A DNA stretch of 64,000 nt. Source: Pedobacter helvus. GTDB lineage: Bacteria > Bacteroidota > Bacteroidia > Sphingobacteriales > Sphingobacteriaceae. Below the pieces are notes generated by a model. It was not told the DNA's origin. It saw nothing but the letters and a program-made list of their open reading frames with translations, and made no database searches. Of the stretch, positions 45,739 through 56,109 are shown piece by piece. The translations under genes were made by a program, and so were the position numbers. Every line of letters begins with the position of its first letter. Within the stretch, counting starts at the first letter, position 1. The stretch spans positions 124,001-188,000 of the forward strand of contig NZ_SRMP01000004.1 in the NCBI RefSeq assembly GCF_005925325.1, in the 5' to 3' direction.

Positions 45739-48633
45739 ATGCAAAAGAGATTTTTCTTCTTTTTTGTGCTACTCAGCAGTGCTGTTTTTGCGCAAAAAAA
45801 GCCTTTAGATCACAGCGTTTATGACGGCTGGCAATCTGTAGGTAGTAAACAACTAACTAACAACGGACTTTGGGCTAGTTACATTGTTAGTCCACAAGAG
45901 GGCGATGGAAACCTATATTTCCAGGAAACCCTTACGCCCAGTGGCCGCAAGCTTACAGTAGCTAGAGGTACAAATTTATCGTTCAGCAACGATTCAAAGT
46001 TTGCTGCATTAGCTGTGAAACCTTTATTTAAGGATGTAAGACAAGCGAAAATCAAAAAGAAGAAACCTGATGAATTAACTAAAGATACTTTAGCTATCGT
46101 TAATTTAACCAATTTGAGTGTTACCAAAGTTCCTCGAGTTAAATCTTTTTCATTTCCGGATAAAGGTGCTGCCATTATAGCTTATAATTTAGAAAAACCA
46201 TTAGATACAGCTAAGAAAACAAGACCTTCATCGGCAGCGCCAGAAAAAAATGATAACGATTTCTTTGCGGACGAACCTACAGCAGGTGCTGCTGCAAGCA
46301 AAGAAGGTACCGATTTGATCGTTAAAAATTTAGCTACAGGTGTTGAGAAAACATACAAATATGTAACTGAATACAGCTTCAGCAAAGATGGAAAATTATT
46401 GGCTTTTGTATCTTCAGGTTCAAAAAAAGATAAAGATGCTAAACACGGTGTATTTCTATTGAATACCGAAAAATGGACTTTAAAAACTTTGGTAAAAGAT
46501 AAAGGCAATTTTAAAGGTTTAACCTTCGATGATGAAAGTGAGCACTTAGCATTTTTAGGCGAAACTGATCCAGAGAAAAAAGAAATCAAAGATTATAACA
46601 TCTACTACAACTCTTTATCGCTAGATACTGCACAAATTTTAGTTGATAATGAAATTCCAGGTTTACCGGCTAAATTTGCAATTAGCGCTGATGGAAGATT
46701 AAATTTCAGCAAAGATGGCAGTAAATTGTTCTTCGGCATTGCTCCTGAGAAAAAACCAAAAGATACTACATTAGTAGATTTCGAAAATGCGAAGTTGGAT
46801 ATCTGGGGTTATAAAGACGATTATTTGCAAACTATCCAGTTGAAAAATGCAGATAGAGAGTCTAAAAGAAGTTACTTAAGCGTGATTGACGTTTATAGCT
46901 CAGATCCAAAAATTGTTCCACTAACCGATGTTAAATTACCAGATGCGTCTCTAGTTGACGAAGGAAACGCTAACTACGTATTGGCTTCCACAGATTTTGG
47001 CAACCGTGCAGCACAACAATGGACTGGCGGAAGCAAGAGAGATTACTATTTGGTGGATGTAAAAAATGGCAGCCGCAAGAAAATTATTGAAGGCCTAAAT
47101 GGTCAGGCTATGGCTTCTCCAGGTGGGCAATATATACTATATTTCAATAACGAAAATAGCAATTGGTACACTTATCAGGTAGCTACAGGAAAAGTAACCC
47201 TATTGAACAATAACATGTCGGCAAAATTTGCTGATGAAGAAAATGATGTTCCTGATTACGCAAGAAGCTACGGCTTAGCTGGTTGGACTGAAGACGACAA
47301 ATTGGTATTAATTAACGATAGATACGATGTTTGGGCATTTTCACCAGATGGTAAAGCTGCTCCGAAAAATGTAACTATTGGTTTTGGTCGTTCTAATAAC
47401 ATTACATTACGTGTTGAGCGTATTAGTGTAGGCTCAGACCGAGTAATGGGCATGAGAAATACTGGTGGCAACAGCGACGATCGTTTCTTCAAGAAGAACG
47501 AAGTACTGTATTTCGATGCTGTTAATAATGCCACAAAAGAAAATGGCATCTTCCGCAAATCGATAAACGATAACAAATTACCTGAGCAATTAACGATGGA
47601 GAAAGCAAAATTTTCTTCATTAGTTAAAGCAAAAGATGCAGATTTGTTTATCTATGACAAAGGAAGCTACATTAAATCTCCAGATGTTTATATTTCGAAA
47701 GATTTTAAAACAGCAACAAAATTAAGTAACACTAATCCTCAACAGGCTAATTACAATTGGGGCACTACAGAATTAGTGAGCTGGACTACGCCAAAAGGCT
47801 ACAAATCTCAAGGTATTTTATACAAACCAGAAGATTTTGATCCTAACAAGAAATATCCAATGATCGTATATTTCTATGAGAAACTTTCTGATGGTTTATA
47901 TACTTATCAAGCCCCTGCTCCTACGCCTTCACGTTTAAACATTCCTTTCTTCGTAAGCAATGGTTACTTGGTTTTTGCTCCGGATATTAGTTATGAGATC
48001 GGTTATCCTGGTAAATCTGCTGAAGAATTTATTAACTCTGGTGTAGAACATTTAAAGAAAAATGCTTGGGTAGATGGTACCAAAATTGGTATCCAAGGAC
48101 AAAGTTGGGGCGGTTACCAAGTGGCTCACTTAATTACAGTAACTAATATGTATGCTGCAGCTTGGGCTGGCGCACCAGTAGTGAACATGACATCTGCCTA
48201 TGGTGGTATCCGTTGGGAAAGTGGTATGAACCGTCAGTTCCAATATGAAAAGACTCAAAGTAGAATTGGTGCTACTTTATGGGAAAAACCTGAGTTGTAC
48301 ATTCAAAACTCACCTTTATTTAACTTTCCTAAAGTACAAACTCCTGTGGTGGTAATGGCAAATGATGCAGATGGTGCTGTGCCTTGGTACCAAGGTATTG
48401 AAATGTTTACTGGCTTAAAACGTTTAGGCAAACCAGTTTGGTTGTTGAATTATAACAACGAAGCGCACAACTTAGTACAACGTCAGAATAGAAAAGATAT
48501 CCAAATTCGTGAGCAACAATTCTTCGATCATTATTTAAAAGGTGCAAAAGCGCCTGTTTGGATGGTAGGCGGAGTACCAGCAACCGAAAAAGGAAAAACT
48601 TGGGGTTTTGAACTAACCGACGAAAAACCTTAG
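45739..48633 (+). CDS. S9 family peptidase (prolyl oligopeptidase / DPP-like)
   Basis: The protein has 964 residues, with a signal peptide (about 1-18, ending VFAQ). The N-terminal two thirds form a beta-propeller-like region with repeated LLAFVSSGS and similar strands; the C-terminal alpha/beta-hydrolase domain carries the triad Ser789 (GQSWGGYQ), Asp878 (ADGAVPW) and His910 (EAHNL). It is likely a periplasmic or surface dipeptidyl or oligopeptidase that degrades peptides. It is longer than a standard DPP IV-like enzyme of about 700-800 residues because of the extended propeller. Confidence 0.9.
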   Translation: MQKRFFFFFVLLSSAVFAQKKPLDHSVYDGWQSVGSKQLTNNGLWASYIVSPQEGDGNLYFQETLTPSGRKLTVARGTNLSFSNDSKFAALAVKPLFKDVRQAKIKKKKPDELTKDTLAIVNLTNLSVTKVPRVKSFSFPDKGAAIIAYNLEKPLDTAKKTRPSSAAPEKNDNDFFADEPTAGAAASKEGTDLIVKNLATGVEKTYKYVTEYSFSKDGKLLAFVSSGSKKDKDAKHGVFLLNTEKWTLKTLVKDKGNFKGLTFDDESEHLAFLGETDPEKKEIKDYNIYYNSLSLDTAQILVDNEIPGLPAKFAISADGRLNFSKDGSKLFFGIAPEKKPKDTTLVDFENAKLDIWGYKDDYLQTIQLKNADRESKRSYLSVIDVYSSDPKIVPLTDVKLPDASLVDEGNANYVLASTDFGNRAAQQWTGGSKRDYYLVDVKNGSRKKIIEGLNGQAMASPGGQYILYFNNENSNWYTYQVATGKVTLLNNNMSAKFADEENDVPDYARSYGLAGWTEDDKLVLINDRYDVWAFSPDGKAAPKNVTIGFGRSNNITLRVERISVGSDRVMGMRNTGGNSDDRFFKKNEVLYFDAVNNATKENGIFRKSINDNKLPEQLTMEKAKFSSLVKAKDADLFIYDKGSYIKSPDVYISKDFKTATKLSNTNPQQANYNWGTTELVSWTTPKGYKSQGILYKPEDFDPNKKYPMIVYFYEKLSDGLYTYQAPAPTPSRLNIPFFVSNGYLVFAPDISYEIGYPGKSAEEFINSGVEHLKKNAWVDGTKIGIQGQSWGGYQVAHLITVTNMYAAAWAGAPVVNMTSAYGGIRWESGMNRQFQYEKTQSRIGATLWEKPELYIQNSPLFNFPKVQTPVVVMANDADGAVPWYQGIEMFTGLKRLGKPVWLLNYNNEAHNLVQRQNRKDIQIREQQFFDHYLKGAKAPVWMVGGVPATEKGKTWGFELTDEKP

Positions 48634-48656
48634 TTAGTTTTCAATTGACAATATCC

Positions 48657-48720
48657 AAATCGCCATTGCGAGGCACGAAGTAAAAATCACTTCCCTTACT
48701 CGCAATGGCGATTTTTCTTT
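48657..48720 (+). terminator. S9 peptidase terminator built on a CATTGCGAG repeat
   Basis: AAATCGCCATTGCGAG (48657-48672) and CTCGCAATGGCGATTT (48699-48714) form a perfect 16-bp stem followed by TTTCTTT. The stem is a variant of the repeat family at 34710 and 45515 with changes compensated on both sides, so a repeat serves as terminator here. Confidence 0.85.
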
Positions 48721-48734
48721 AACTTCGATTTCAA

Positions 48735-49898
48735 ATGAACATAAAATCCATCCTAACAGATTACTCCAACTTCGAGGAAAAAACACTCACCAATCGTTTT
48801 TTCAAACACGAAGATATCCTTCCATTAATTAATCAATTGCCTAGCGAATTTAAAATTGAGCAACTTGGAAATTCCCTAAATGGAAAAAGTATCAATGCTA
48901 TTAAATGGGGAAAGGGAGAAACCAAAGTAATGTTGTGGAGCCAAATGCATGGCGATGAAGCTACAGGAACCATGGCTTTATTCGATTTGTTTAATTTCTT
49001 GCAACAAAATAATGAAACAGTAAAACTGATCTACGAAAACTGTGAGTTAATGATGATCCCGATGGTTAATCCTGACGGTGCAGCCGTATTTACTAGAAGA
49101 AACGCACAACAGATTGATATCAATAGAGATTTCATACAAACTGCGACTCCAGAAGGTAGAATTCTGAAGCAGGCACGAAATAATTTCGAACCGCATTTCG
49201 GTTTCAATCTGCACGATCAAACTACACTTTGGAGCGTAGAAGGAACGTTAAAACCGGCTACGCTTTCTTACCTAGCTCCTGCATTTGACAAAGCACTTTC
49301 GATAAATAATATCCGAGAAAAAGCAATGTTGGTGATTGCAGATATGTTTAAAGAATTGGATCAACTGTTACCACATCACATTGGTTTGTTTGATGATGAA
49401 TATGAGCCCAGAGCATTTGGCGATAATTTCCAAAAAGCCGGAACATCAACGATACTAATTGAGGCTGGAGGATATCAAGATGATCCAGAAAAGCAACAGA
49501 TCAGAAGATATTACTTCGCTTCTATCCTATCGGGATTAACTTCAATTGCTGGCCAGAGTTATGAACAGCAAAGCACTGAAAACTATTTTGCTATCCCAAA
49601 AAACAACAAGCAGATCTTTCATATCATGATCAATAATCTTGTTTTAAATGATACAAAAGTAAGTATAGGGATCAATTACGACGAATGTCCGAAAGATGAT
49701 GGAATGAGCACTTACAAAAGTTACAGCGTACAGGATATCGGTGATTTAAGTTTTTGCGATGCCTATGAAGTTTACGATGCTAATGGTTGTGTATTACAAG
49801 GAAATGTTCATTTCAATAAAGCAGCTGATTTCGCGTTATCTAACAAAAAGCAAATAATTTTGGCTTTTGAAAACGGAGAATTACTGCAAAAACACTAA
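48735..49898 (+). CDS. M14 family zinc carboxypeptidase-like protein
   Basis: The protein has 387 residues with no signal peptide. Zinc ligands are His72 and Glu75 in MHGDEATGT and a later His in FNLHDQTT (about residue 160); the catalytic Glu is in STILIEAGG (about 240). The family trims C-terminal residues or amide-linked groups from peptides. The C-terminal 130 residues form an extra domain not needed for catalysis. It follows the S9 peptidase but after a terminator, so it is separately transcribed or relies on read-through. Confidence 0.85.
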   Translation: MNIKSILTDYSNFEEKTLTNRFFKHEDILPLINQLPSEFKIEQLGNSLNGKSINAIKWGKGETKVMLWSQMHGDEATGTMALFDLFNFLQQNNETVKLIYENCELMMIPMVNPDGAAVFTRRNAQQIDINRDFIQTATPEGRILKQARNNFEPHFGFNLHDQTTLWSVEGTLKPATLSYLAPAFDKALSINNIREKAMLVIADMFKELDQLLPHHIGLFDDEYEPRAFGDNFQKAGTSTILIEAGGYQDDPEKQQIRRYYFASILSGLTSIAGQSYEQQSTENYFAIPKNNKQIFHIMINNLVLNDTKVSIGINYDECPKDDGMSTYKSYSVQDIGDLSFCDAYEVYDANGCVLQGNVHFNKAADFALSNKKQIILAFENGELLQKH

Positions 49899-49926
49899 AT
49901 TCAGCGCATAAACTAAACCTAAACAA

Positions 49927-51204
49927 ATGGCATTAAGTAGAATTTGGTCAGCATTTATTATCGTAGCTATTGTAGTTGCTTCAATTAAGTGCTTCTTTTT
50001 TGGTCAAACAGAGATGTTTAGCTGGATGGTAATTGGCAAAGCCGATGATCCTACCAATCTCACGAAAGTTGATGGCGTAATACAAACCTGTTGGAATGCT
50101 GTAGAAATGTGCTTGAAACTGATCGGAGTGCTAGCATTTTTCATGGGTTTGATGAGTATTGCAGAAAAAGCTGGCGGTATTCGTTTATTATCAAAAATTG
50201 TCGGTCCGTTTTTCTCTAAATTATTTCCAGAAGTTCCAAAGGGACACCCTGCTACCGGCCACATGGTGATGAATTTTTCTGCAAACTTACTTGGATTAGA
50301 CAATGCCGCTACTCCTTTTGGTTTAAAAGCTATGGAAAGTTTGCAAGAACTTAACCCAAATAAATCTACTGCTAGTAATTCTCAAATCATGTTCTTGTGT
50401 TTACATGCTGCTGGTTTAAGCCTAATTCCAGTTAGCGTGATCGCTCTAAGAGCATCTTCTAACGCATCAGATCCTACAGATATTTTTATTCCTTGTCTAA
50501 TTGTAACCTTTGTTGGTACCATGACAGCAATGTTGATTGTATCTTTCAAGCAAAAGATCAACATCTTTCAACCCGTTATTTTAGGCTGGATATTAAGCAT
50601 CAGCGCTATAATAGGTTTATTGGTTTGGTACATTACTACCTTAAACTCAAAAGATATAGCTTCCTTCTCAGGAACGCTAAGTAGTGGTGTTATTCTTTTT
50701 ATTGTTTTGGCTATTTTGTTAGGTGGTGTTTATAAAAAGATAGATGTTTTCGACGCTTTTGTTGATGGTGCTAAAGGTGGCTTTGAAACAGCTGTAAAGA
50801 TTATTCCCTACTTAGTTGGAATGCTAGTCGCAATTAGTATGCTTCGCACTAGCGGTACTTTCGATGTTGTTATTCTTGGAATTAAAAACTTCTTCACCTT
50901 CTTTGGAGCTGATACCCGTTTTGTTGAAGCCTTACCAACTGCATTGATACGTCCACTAAGTGGTGGTGGCGCTAGAGGTATGATGGTAGATACCATGACC
51001 GCCTACGGACCAGATTCATTTGCGAGTAAACTATCTGGTGTTTTCCAAGGCGCTGCAGATACTACTTTTTACGTAATTGCAGTTTATTTTGGTTCTGTTT
51101 CTGTTAAAAACACTCGTTATGCTGTAGGTACCATGTTACTAGCAGATTTAGCAGGTGTTTTAACGGCCATTGGCCTAGCTTACCTACTGTTCGGTAACGC
51201 CTAA
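49927..51204 (+). CDS. Nucleoside recognition (Gate) domain membrane protein, SpmA-SpmB fusion type
   Basis: The protein has 425 residues with about ten membrane helices. Two gate-domain halves are visible: GVLAFFMGLMSIAEKAGGIRLL, with LGLDNAATPFGLKAMESLQ, resembles SpmA, and the second half (FDAFVDGAKGGFETAVKIIPYLVGMLVAI, then RPLSGGGARGMMVDTM) resembles SpmB. Spore maturation proteins of this type are found in many non-sporing bacteria; the transported solute is unknown. It follows the M14 gene by 28 bases and ends at a strong terminator. Confidence 0.85.
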   Translation: MALSRIWSAFIIVAIVVASIKCFFFGQTEMFSWMVIGKADDPTNLTKVDGVIQTCWNAVEMCLKLIGVLAFFMGLMSIAEKAGGIRLLSKIVGPFFSKLFPEVPKGHPATGHMVMNFSANLLGLDNAATPFGLKAMESLQELNPNKSTASNSQIMFLCLHAAGLSLIPVSVIALRASSNASDPTDIFIPCLIVTFVGTMTAMLIVSFKQKINIFQPVILGWILSISAIIGLLVWYITTLNSKDIASFSGTLSSGVILFIVLAILLGGVYKKIDVFDAFVDGAKGGFETAVKIIPYLVGMLVAISMLRTSGTFDVVILGIKNFFTFFGADTRFVEALPTALIRPLSGGGARGMMVDTMTAYGPDSFASKLSGVFQGAADTTFYVIAVYFGSVSVKNTRYAVGTMLLADLAGVLTAIGLAYLLFGNA

Positions 51205-51223
51205 AAATCTCTAATTCAAAAAG

Positions 51224-51250
51224 AAAGCCGCGTCAAATTGATGCGGCTTT
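51224..51250. terminator. Bidirectional terminator between SpmAB-like and susD genes
   Basis: AAAGCCGC (51224-51231) and GCGGCTTT (51243-51250) form the base of a longer stem that includes GTCAA/TTGAT inside. It lies between convergent genes. Confidence 0.88.
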
Positions 51251-51274
51251 ATAGTTTAAGAGCGTTCCATTTAG

Positions 51275-52768
51275 TTAATAACCTGGATTTTGCTGCGCTT
51301 TAATTGGAGGATTAGCATTAATCTCAGACTGTGGAATAGGTAAAATGGATTTATAGAATGTTCTGTCAATTGTTTTTGGTCTTAAGGTCGGAAGTACCGT
51401 GATGCCACCAAATTCATCATTATAAGTGATGGATTTGTTTGTTCTAATCATATCAAAATATCTATGGCCTTCTCCATATAATTCTTTTCTCTTTTCCTCT
51501 AGAATCATATCTGCCGAAATACTAAGAATAGTTGACGGAGTTAAAGATGGGTTTCTTTGGCGAATAGCATTTAAGTAGCCTACGGCTTTGGTTGGATTAC
51601 TTGGAAGTGCAGCCTCGGCAGCAATCAAGTAAACCTCAGAAAGACGAATAACCTTGATATTTACTGCCGTATTATTTGACGTACTTTTATCGCCGGGCAT
51701 GGTAGAAGTTGTAGCATTACCATTCGGTATACCTCCAGAATATTTATAAAGCGCTCCTAATCTAGTAGCAGAACTCTCATCTCGTGCCATTATGCCTCGT
51801 CTTATATCAGTATTCGGACCTTCGTTTAACTTACTTAAGAAGTCTGTACTTGCGTAGAAAAAACCTAAGGCTGCAGTGGTACCCACGTTTCTGTTTCTTT
51901 GATAAACGCCTAGAGAAGCTGTACCTAAATCATTTTCTAATGGATTGACGTTTAATTCAAAAATAGACTCACTGCCATATTGACTTTTCCAAGAATCAAC
52001 CCAATTTGCATTAGTGTAGAGCGTGTATAAAGAGGTTGCGTTAATCACCTCTTCTGCCGCTGCAAGGGCACTTAGCTTGTTATCCATGTTTAAATACACC
52101 CGTGCTAATATGGCCCTATTTGCATAGTAGTTAATGTATCCATTCGTTTTAGTTTTAGGTAATAACGGCGATGCATCTACCAGATCCTTTAAGATTTGAG
52201 TATAAACCTGTTCTACAGAGCTTCTTAACGGCTTAGCATCGTAACTCAATTTGTTTAAGATAAGTGGTACGCCGTAAGAAGCTTTATCTTGGGTATAAGC
52301 TTTGCCATAAATTCTTACCAAATCAAAATACATTAGTGCTCTAGCAGTTAATGCCTGCCCTTTGGCTGTTTCAAATCCGGTAACGCCGGCCGCTTCTCTT
52401 TTTGCTATTTCTTCTAAGAGATAGTTGCACTGTAGTATGCAGTAATAAATCTGAGACCAGAAGGTACTAAAGCTATTTGTATTTGGATTATGATTAAAAG
52501 TGTACAACGCATCCAAACCTCTTCCTTGAGAAAAGAGTGTAGCATCACCACCTTTTGCTTCACCATATATGATAAAATTTCTACCATAATACGAAGAACT
52601 CGTCATTTGGTTCATGATACCATTCATAAGTATTTGAGCATCTCTTGGTGTCTGTATCGCCTTAGCCGCATCTGCGGAATTACTTGGCGTTACATCTAGG
52701 AATTTTTTACATGAGGATAAGCTCGTCATAACAAGCAAACCCAACAAGATTATATAATTTCTTTTCAT
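51275..52768 (-). CDS. SusD/RagB family outer-membrane lipoprotein
   Basis: The protein has 497 residues. A lipoprotein signal ends in the lipobox LSSC (Cys20) and is followed by CKKFLDVTPSNSADA, the usual SusD start. The TPR-like SusD core and the C-terminal SusD/RagB segment (VIRLSEVYLIAAEAAL, then MILEEKRKELYGEGHRYFDMIRTN) are intact, and it ends in NPGY. SusD proteins sit at the cell surface and hand glycans or peptides to the SusC channel. It follows susC by 18 bases. No glycoside hydrolase or sigma/anti-sigma gene is adjacent. Confidence 0.95.
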   Translation of the reverse strand: MKRNYIILLGLLVMTSLSSCKKFLDVTPSNSADAAKAIQTPRDAQILMNGIMNQMTSSSYYGRNFIIYGEAKGGDATLFSQGRGLDALYTFNHNPNTNSFSTFWSQIYYCILQCNYLLEEIAKREAAGVTGFETAKGQALTARALMYFDLVRIYGKAYTQDKASYGVPLILNKLSYDAKPLRSSVEQVYTQILKDLVDASPLLPKTKTNGYINYYANRAILARVYLNMDNKLSALAAAEEVINATSLYTLYTNANWVDSWKSQYGSESIFELNVNPLENDLGTASLGVYQRNRNVGTTAALGFFYASTDFLSKLNEGPNTDIRRGIMARDESSATRLGALYKYSGGIPNGNATTSTMPGDKSTSNNTAVNIKVIRLSEVYLIAAEAALPSNPTKAVGYLNAIRQRNPSLTPSTILSISADMILEEKRKELYGEGHRYFDMIRTNKSITYNDEFGGITVLPTLRPKTIDRTFYKSILPIPQSEINANPPIKAQQNPGY

Positions 52769-52786
52769 TTCTAAATTGCTTATCTA

Positions 52787-55700
52787 TTAAAAACTAAACT
52801 CTAAGCCAAAGGTGTAGGTTTTACCAAAGGGCGTTTCCCAACCTCTGGTACTATAACTGCCCACTTCGGGATCTGCTTCCTTGTATTTAGAAAACGTTAG
52901 CAAGTTGGTTCCATTAAAATATACTCTTGCATTCGCAGCTCCCAATTTTGAAACCAATTGACTTGGTAAACGGTAAGCAACTAGAACATTTTTCAATCTC
53001 AAGAAAGATGCATCGTGCAACTGACGTGAGCTGTATTGAATGGCGTCGGTCAAATCGTTTCCGTCTAACTTAGGCAGCGAACCTGAGGTATTCGTCGGAG
53101 TCCACATGTTTTCATAATAGCTTTTTGCTCTAATACGTTCCCAGTAATACCCATCATCAGCCACATCTTTGTACGCACCATCGTAAATTTTACCACCAAT
53201 TTTGTAATTAAAGATGAAGCCTAGCGATATACCTTTGTACTCTAAATTAGTGTTAAATCCGCCAAGTACATCTGGCGTGCCATCGCCGATGATTTTGCGA
53301 TTGGCCAAGTTGTAGTTATAAGTCGCTCCCCTTCCATTGTAAATGAAATCGCCAGTGGTCGGTGTTGCTCCGTTTACATACCAAACATTTCTACCGTTCG
53401 TAGCATCTACTCCTGCCCATTCAAATCCGTAAAAGCTTAACATTGACTGGCCTTCGGTATAAATGAACTGTGCTCTTGCATCATTACCAGTCGGATCATT
53501 CCAAATGATGTCATTTCCAATAGCTGCACCATCAGGTCTGTAGAGTTTGGTAACTTTTGATTTTAGGAAAGTAGCATTTAATCCGGCACTCCATTTCAAA
53601 TTACCTTCGTTTAGGATATTGGCATTTAGTTCTAGCTCCAAACCTCTGTTGTTCACTTCACCAATATTTCTCAAGTTACCAGAGAAACCAGTAGTCATTG
53701 AAATAGGCACATCTAACAATAAACTGGCTGTATTTTTATTGAAATACTCAATGGTACCTGTAAAACGTTTTAAGAAGCCAAATTCCAAAGCAATATTGGT
53801 TGATTTGTTGGTTTCCCAAGTTAGGGTTGGATTGTATAAAGATGCGTATAAACCAGCTGGCTGACCTAAATACTTATTGGAATAAGAGGTAAGTTCTCTC
53901 CATTCGAAATTATTATTAGGTAAATTACCATTGGTACCATACGAAGCTCTAATTCTTAAATTATCTAAGAAGGTTAGTTTTTTCAAGAATTCTTCTCCAG
54001 TTAGGATCCAAGATCCAGAAACTGACCAGAAATCAGACCATCTATTCTCAGTCCCTAATTTAGACGAACCATCCCTTCTGTATGAACTCGAAAGAAAATA
54101 TTTCTGCTTGTAATTGTATTCTAGGCGTGAAAGTCCGGATACAATAGAATTTCCCCAATCATAAGCTGTTGAAGAAACTGTTCCTGCAGTAGAAACACTT
54201 TGGAGTTCGCTGTTACCTAAATCTACGCCCGTCGCTCGCTGATAATCGGTTACATTTTTCTCTGCTTCGAAACCCGCTAACAATGTAAAATTGTGATTTC
54301 CAAATTGTTTCACAAAGTTTGCTGTATTTGAAGAAACCCATTTATTATAATTGGTAGTCATTTCATTTACACTGCCATTGTTGCTTAGGCCATTATAATG
54401 CATTGCGTTATAATAAATATGATCCGAAACTTGAGAATTATCGTAAGAAAATACCGTTTTCAAAGTCAGTTCTGGCAATACATTAGCTTGTAAGTATTGA
54501 TTAGCAATAATCCTCTTGGTAATTGTTTCGTTATTCCACAAATTATCATAGTAGATATTGTTTTGCGCCAAACTACCGTATCTAGCAGTAAATGGCTGTC
54601 CTGTTTTATAATCTGTAGGCCAATAAAACGCCCACAATAAGTTTCGAGTTTGCATATAACTATTAGAACTTGTATTTCTAGTATCGTTATAACCACTCTG
54701 TGCAGATCTAGCGAAGCTTACGTTAGACCCTATCTCTATAATTTTTCCAATTTTTTGGCTCAAATTGATACGCCCAGAATAACGATCAAAATCATTAACT
54801 TTAACTCTACTTTGATCTCTGGTATAAGAAAAAGAAGAATAATATTTGGTGTTTTCATCGCCACCACTAACCGCTAAATCATTAGTTTGATATTTGGCCG
54901 TTCTAAACAATGCATCATCCCAATTATAGAACTTTCCGTCTCTATTTTCTACTCCATCAGTTCTGCCTTTAATGGTTACATTTTCATACATGCCTATCCC
55001 TTGAGTTGAAAATTCATAGCCATGCATTCCAAAACCATATGATGTTGTTGGCGTACCATATGAAGTGCCTGGCGACCAGTTTCTAGAATTTAAACGCATC
55101 AATGTTTGCTCGTTGGCTTGTTGTGGCGTTCTACCGGCTGATATCCGAGAGTCGTAAAGGATGCTATACAGCATATTTATCTGTTCCTGAGGTCCAGCAG
55201 CTTCATAATTATCTGTCGCCCAAGTTGGTGTTAAACCTAACGAAGTTCTAAATTCAATCTTGGGTTTGCCGGTTTTGCCACGCTTTGTAGTAATCAAGAC
55301 TACCCCGTTTGCTGCACGAGATCCATAAAGGGAAGCTGCTGCTGCATCTTTTAAGATTGTTAAACTCTCAATATCTGCGGGGTTGATGGTGTTCATCACA
55401 TTATTTGAGGCCATAGTATAATCACTCATTTGACCCGCACCGCCTGAAATCACGGGTACACCGTCTATAACGTACAAGGGCTCGTTAGAAGCATTGATAG
55501 AACCCGCACCTCTAATCCGAATACTCGGTGTAGCACCTGCTTGACCTGATGACGTAGTCACCTGAACACCGGCCACTTGACCTACAAGGCTATTTTGAAA
55601 CGAGGTGTTTGGCATTTCTTTAATTTTTTCTGCATTTACTACAGAAGCCGAGCCAGTATAGGTGCCTTTTTTTGCCGTACCATAAGCTACTACCATTACT

Positions 55701-56014
55701 TCTTCAAGTTCTTGATTGCTCGAAGCAAGTTGTATGTTAACGTTAGTTTGGCTACTTACAGCTACTTCCTTTGTAGAATAACCCACATAGGTAAATACTA
55801 ATACGGCATTATTTGATGGGACATTAATAGTGAAAGTACCATCATTTGTGGTTACTACGGTGTTACCGGCTTGTCCCTTAACCGAAACACTCACTCCCGG
55901 AATGCCTTGTCCGTCGCCGGCATCTGTTACTTTACCTTTAACCACTTTTTGGGCATAAGTAAATAGCGACAATAACAAGAACCCCAATAAGGTTAGTGTA
56001 AATTTTCTGCTCAT
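52787..56014 (-). CDS. SusC/RagA family TonB-dependent transporter
   Basis: The protein has 1075 residues. A signal peptide (1-21) is followed by a carboxypeptidase-regulatory-like domain (about 22-108), a TonB box-like region (ELEEVMVVAYGTAKKG), the plug domain with IRIRGAGSINASNEPLYVIDGVPV, and a large beta-barrel ending in an aromatic residue (TFGLEFSF). It imports oligomers across the outer membrane using TonB-ExbBD energy. There is no N-terminal extension for a sigma regulator of the FecA type. Substrate cannot be inferred because no enzyme neighbours it. Confidence 0.96.
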   Translation of the reverse strand: MSRKFTLTLLGFLLLSLFTYAQKVVKGKVTDAGDGQGIPGVSVSVKGQAGNTVVTTNDGTFTINVPSNNAVLVFTYVGYSTKEVAVSSQTNVNIQLASSNQELEEVMVVAYGTAKKGTYTGSASVVNAEKIKEMPNTSFQNSLVGQVAGVQVTTSSGQAGATPSIRIRGAGSINASNEPLYVIDGVPVISGGAGQMSDYTMASNNVMNTINPADIESLTILKDAAAASLYGSRAANGVVLITTKRGKTGKPKIEFRTSLGLTPTWATDNYEAAGPQEQINMLYSILYDSRISAGRTPQQANEQTLMRLNSRNWSPGTSYGTPTTSYGFGMHGYEFSTQGIGMYENVTIKGRTDGVENRDGKFYNWDDALFRTAKYQTNDLAVSGGDENTKYYSSFSYTRDQSRVKVNDFDRYSGRINLSQKIGKIIEIGSNVSFARSAQSGYNDTRNTSSNSYMQTRNLLWAFYWPTDYKTGQPFTARYGSLAQNNIYYDNLWNNETITKRIIANQYLQANVLPELTLKTVFSYDNSQVSDHIYYNAMHYNGLSNNGSVNEMTTNYNKWVSSNTANFVKQFGNHNFTLLAGFEAEKNVTDYQRATGVDLGNSELQSVSTAGTVSSTAYDWGNSIVSGLSRLEYNYKQKYFLSSSYRRDGSSKLGTENRWSDFWSVSGSWILTGEEFLKKLTFLDNLRIRASYGTNGNLPNNNFEWRELTSYSNKYLGQPAGLYASLYNPTLTWETNKSTNIALEFGFLKRFTGTIEYFNKNTASLLLDVPISMTTGFSGNLRNIGEVNNRGLELELNANILNEGNLKWSAGLNATFLKSKVTKLYRPDGAAIGNDIIWNDPTGNDARAQFIYTEGQSMLSFYGFEWAGVDATNGRNVWYVNGATPTTGDFIYNGRGATYNYNLANRKIIGDGTPDVLGGFNTNLEYKGISLGFIFNYKIGGKIYDGAYKDVADDGYYWERIRAKSYYENMWTPTNTSGSLPKLDGNDLTDAIQYSSRQLHDASFLRLKNVLVAYRLPSQLVSKLGAANARVYFNGTNLLTFSKYKEADPEVGSYSTRGWETPFGKTYTFGLEFSF

Positions 56015-56109
56015 AGTTTGTGAATTGTTAGTTGATTGTTAACTGAATATACGCACAATTACGCAAACATCATCACAAACAAATGCTTTTTGTTAAAAAT
56101 TGTTAAAAC

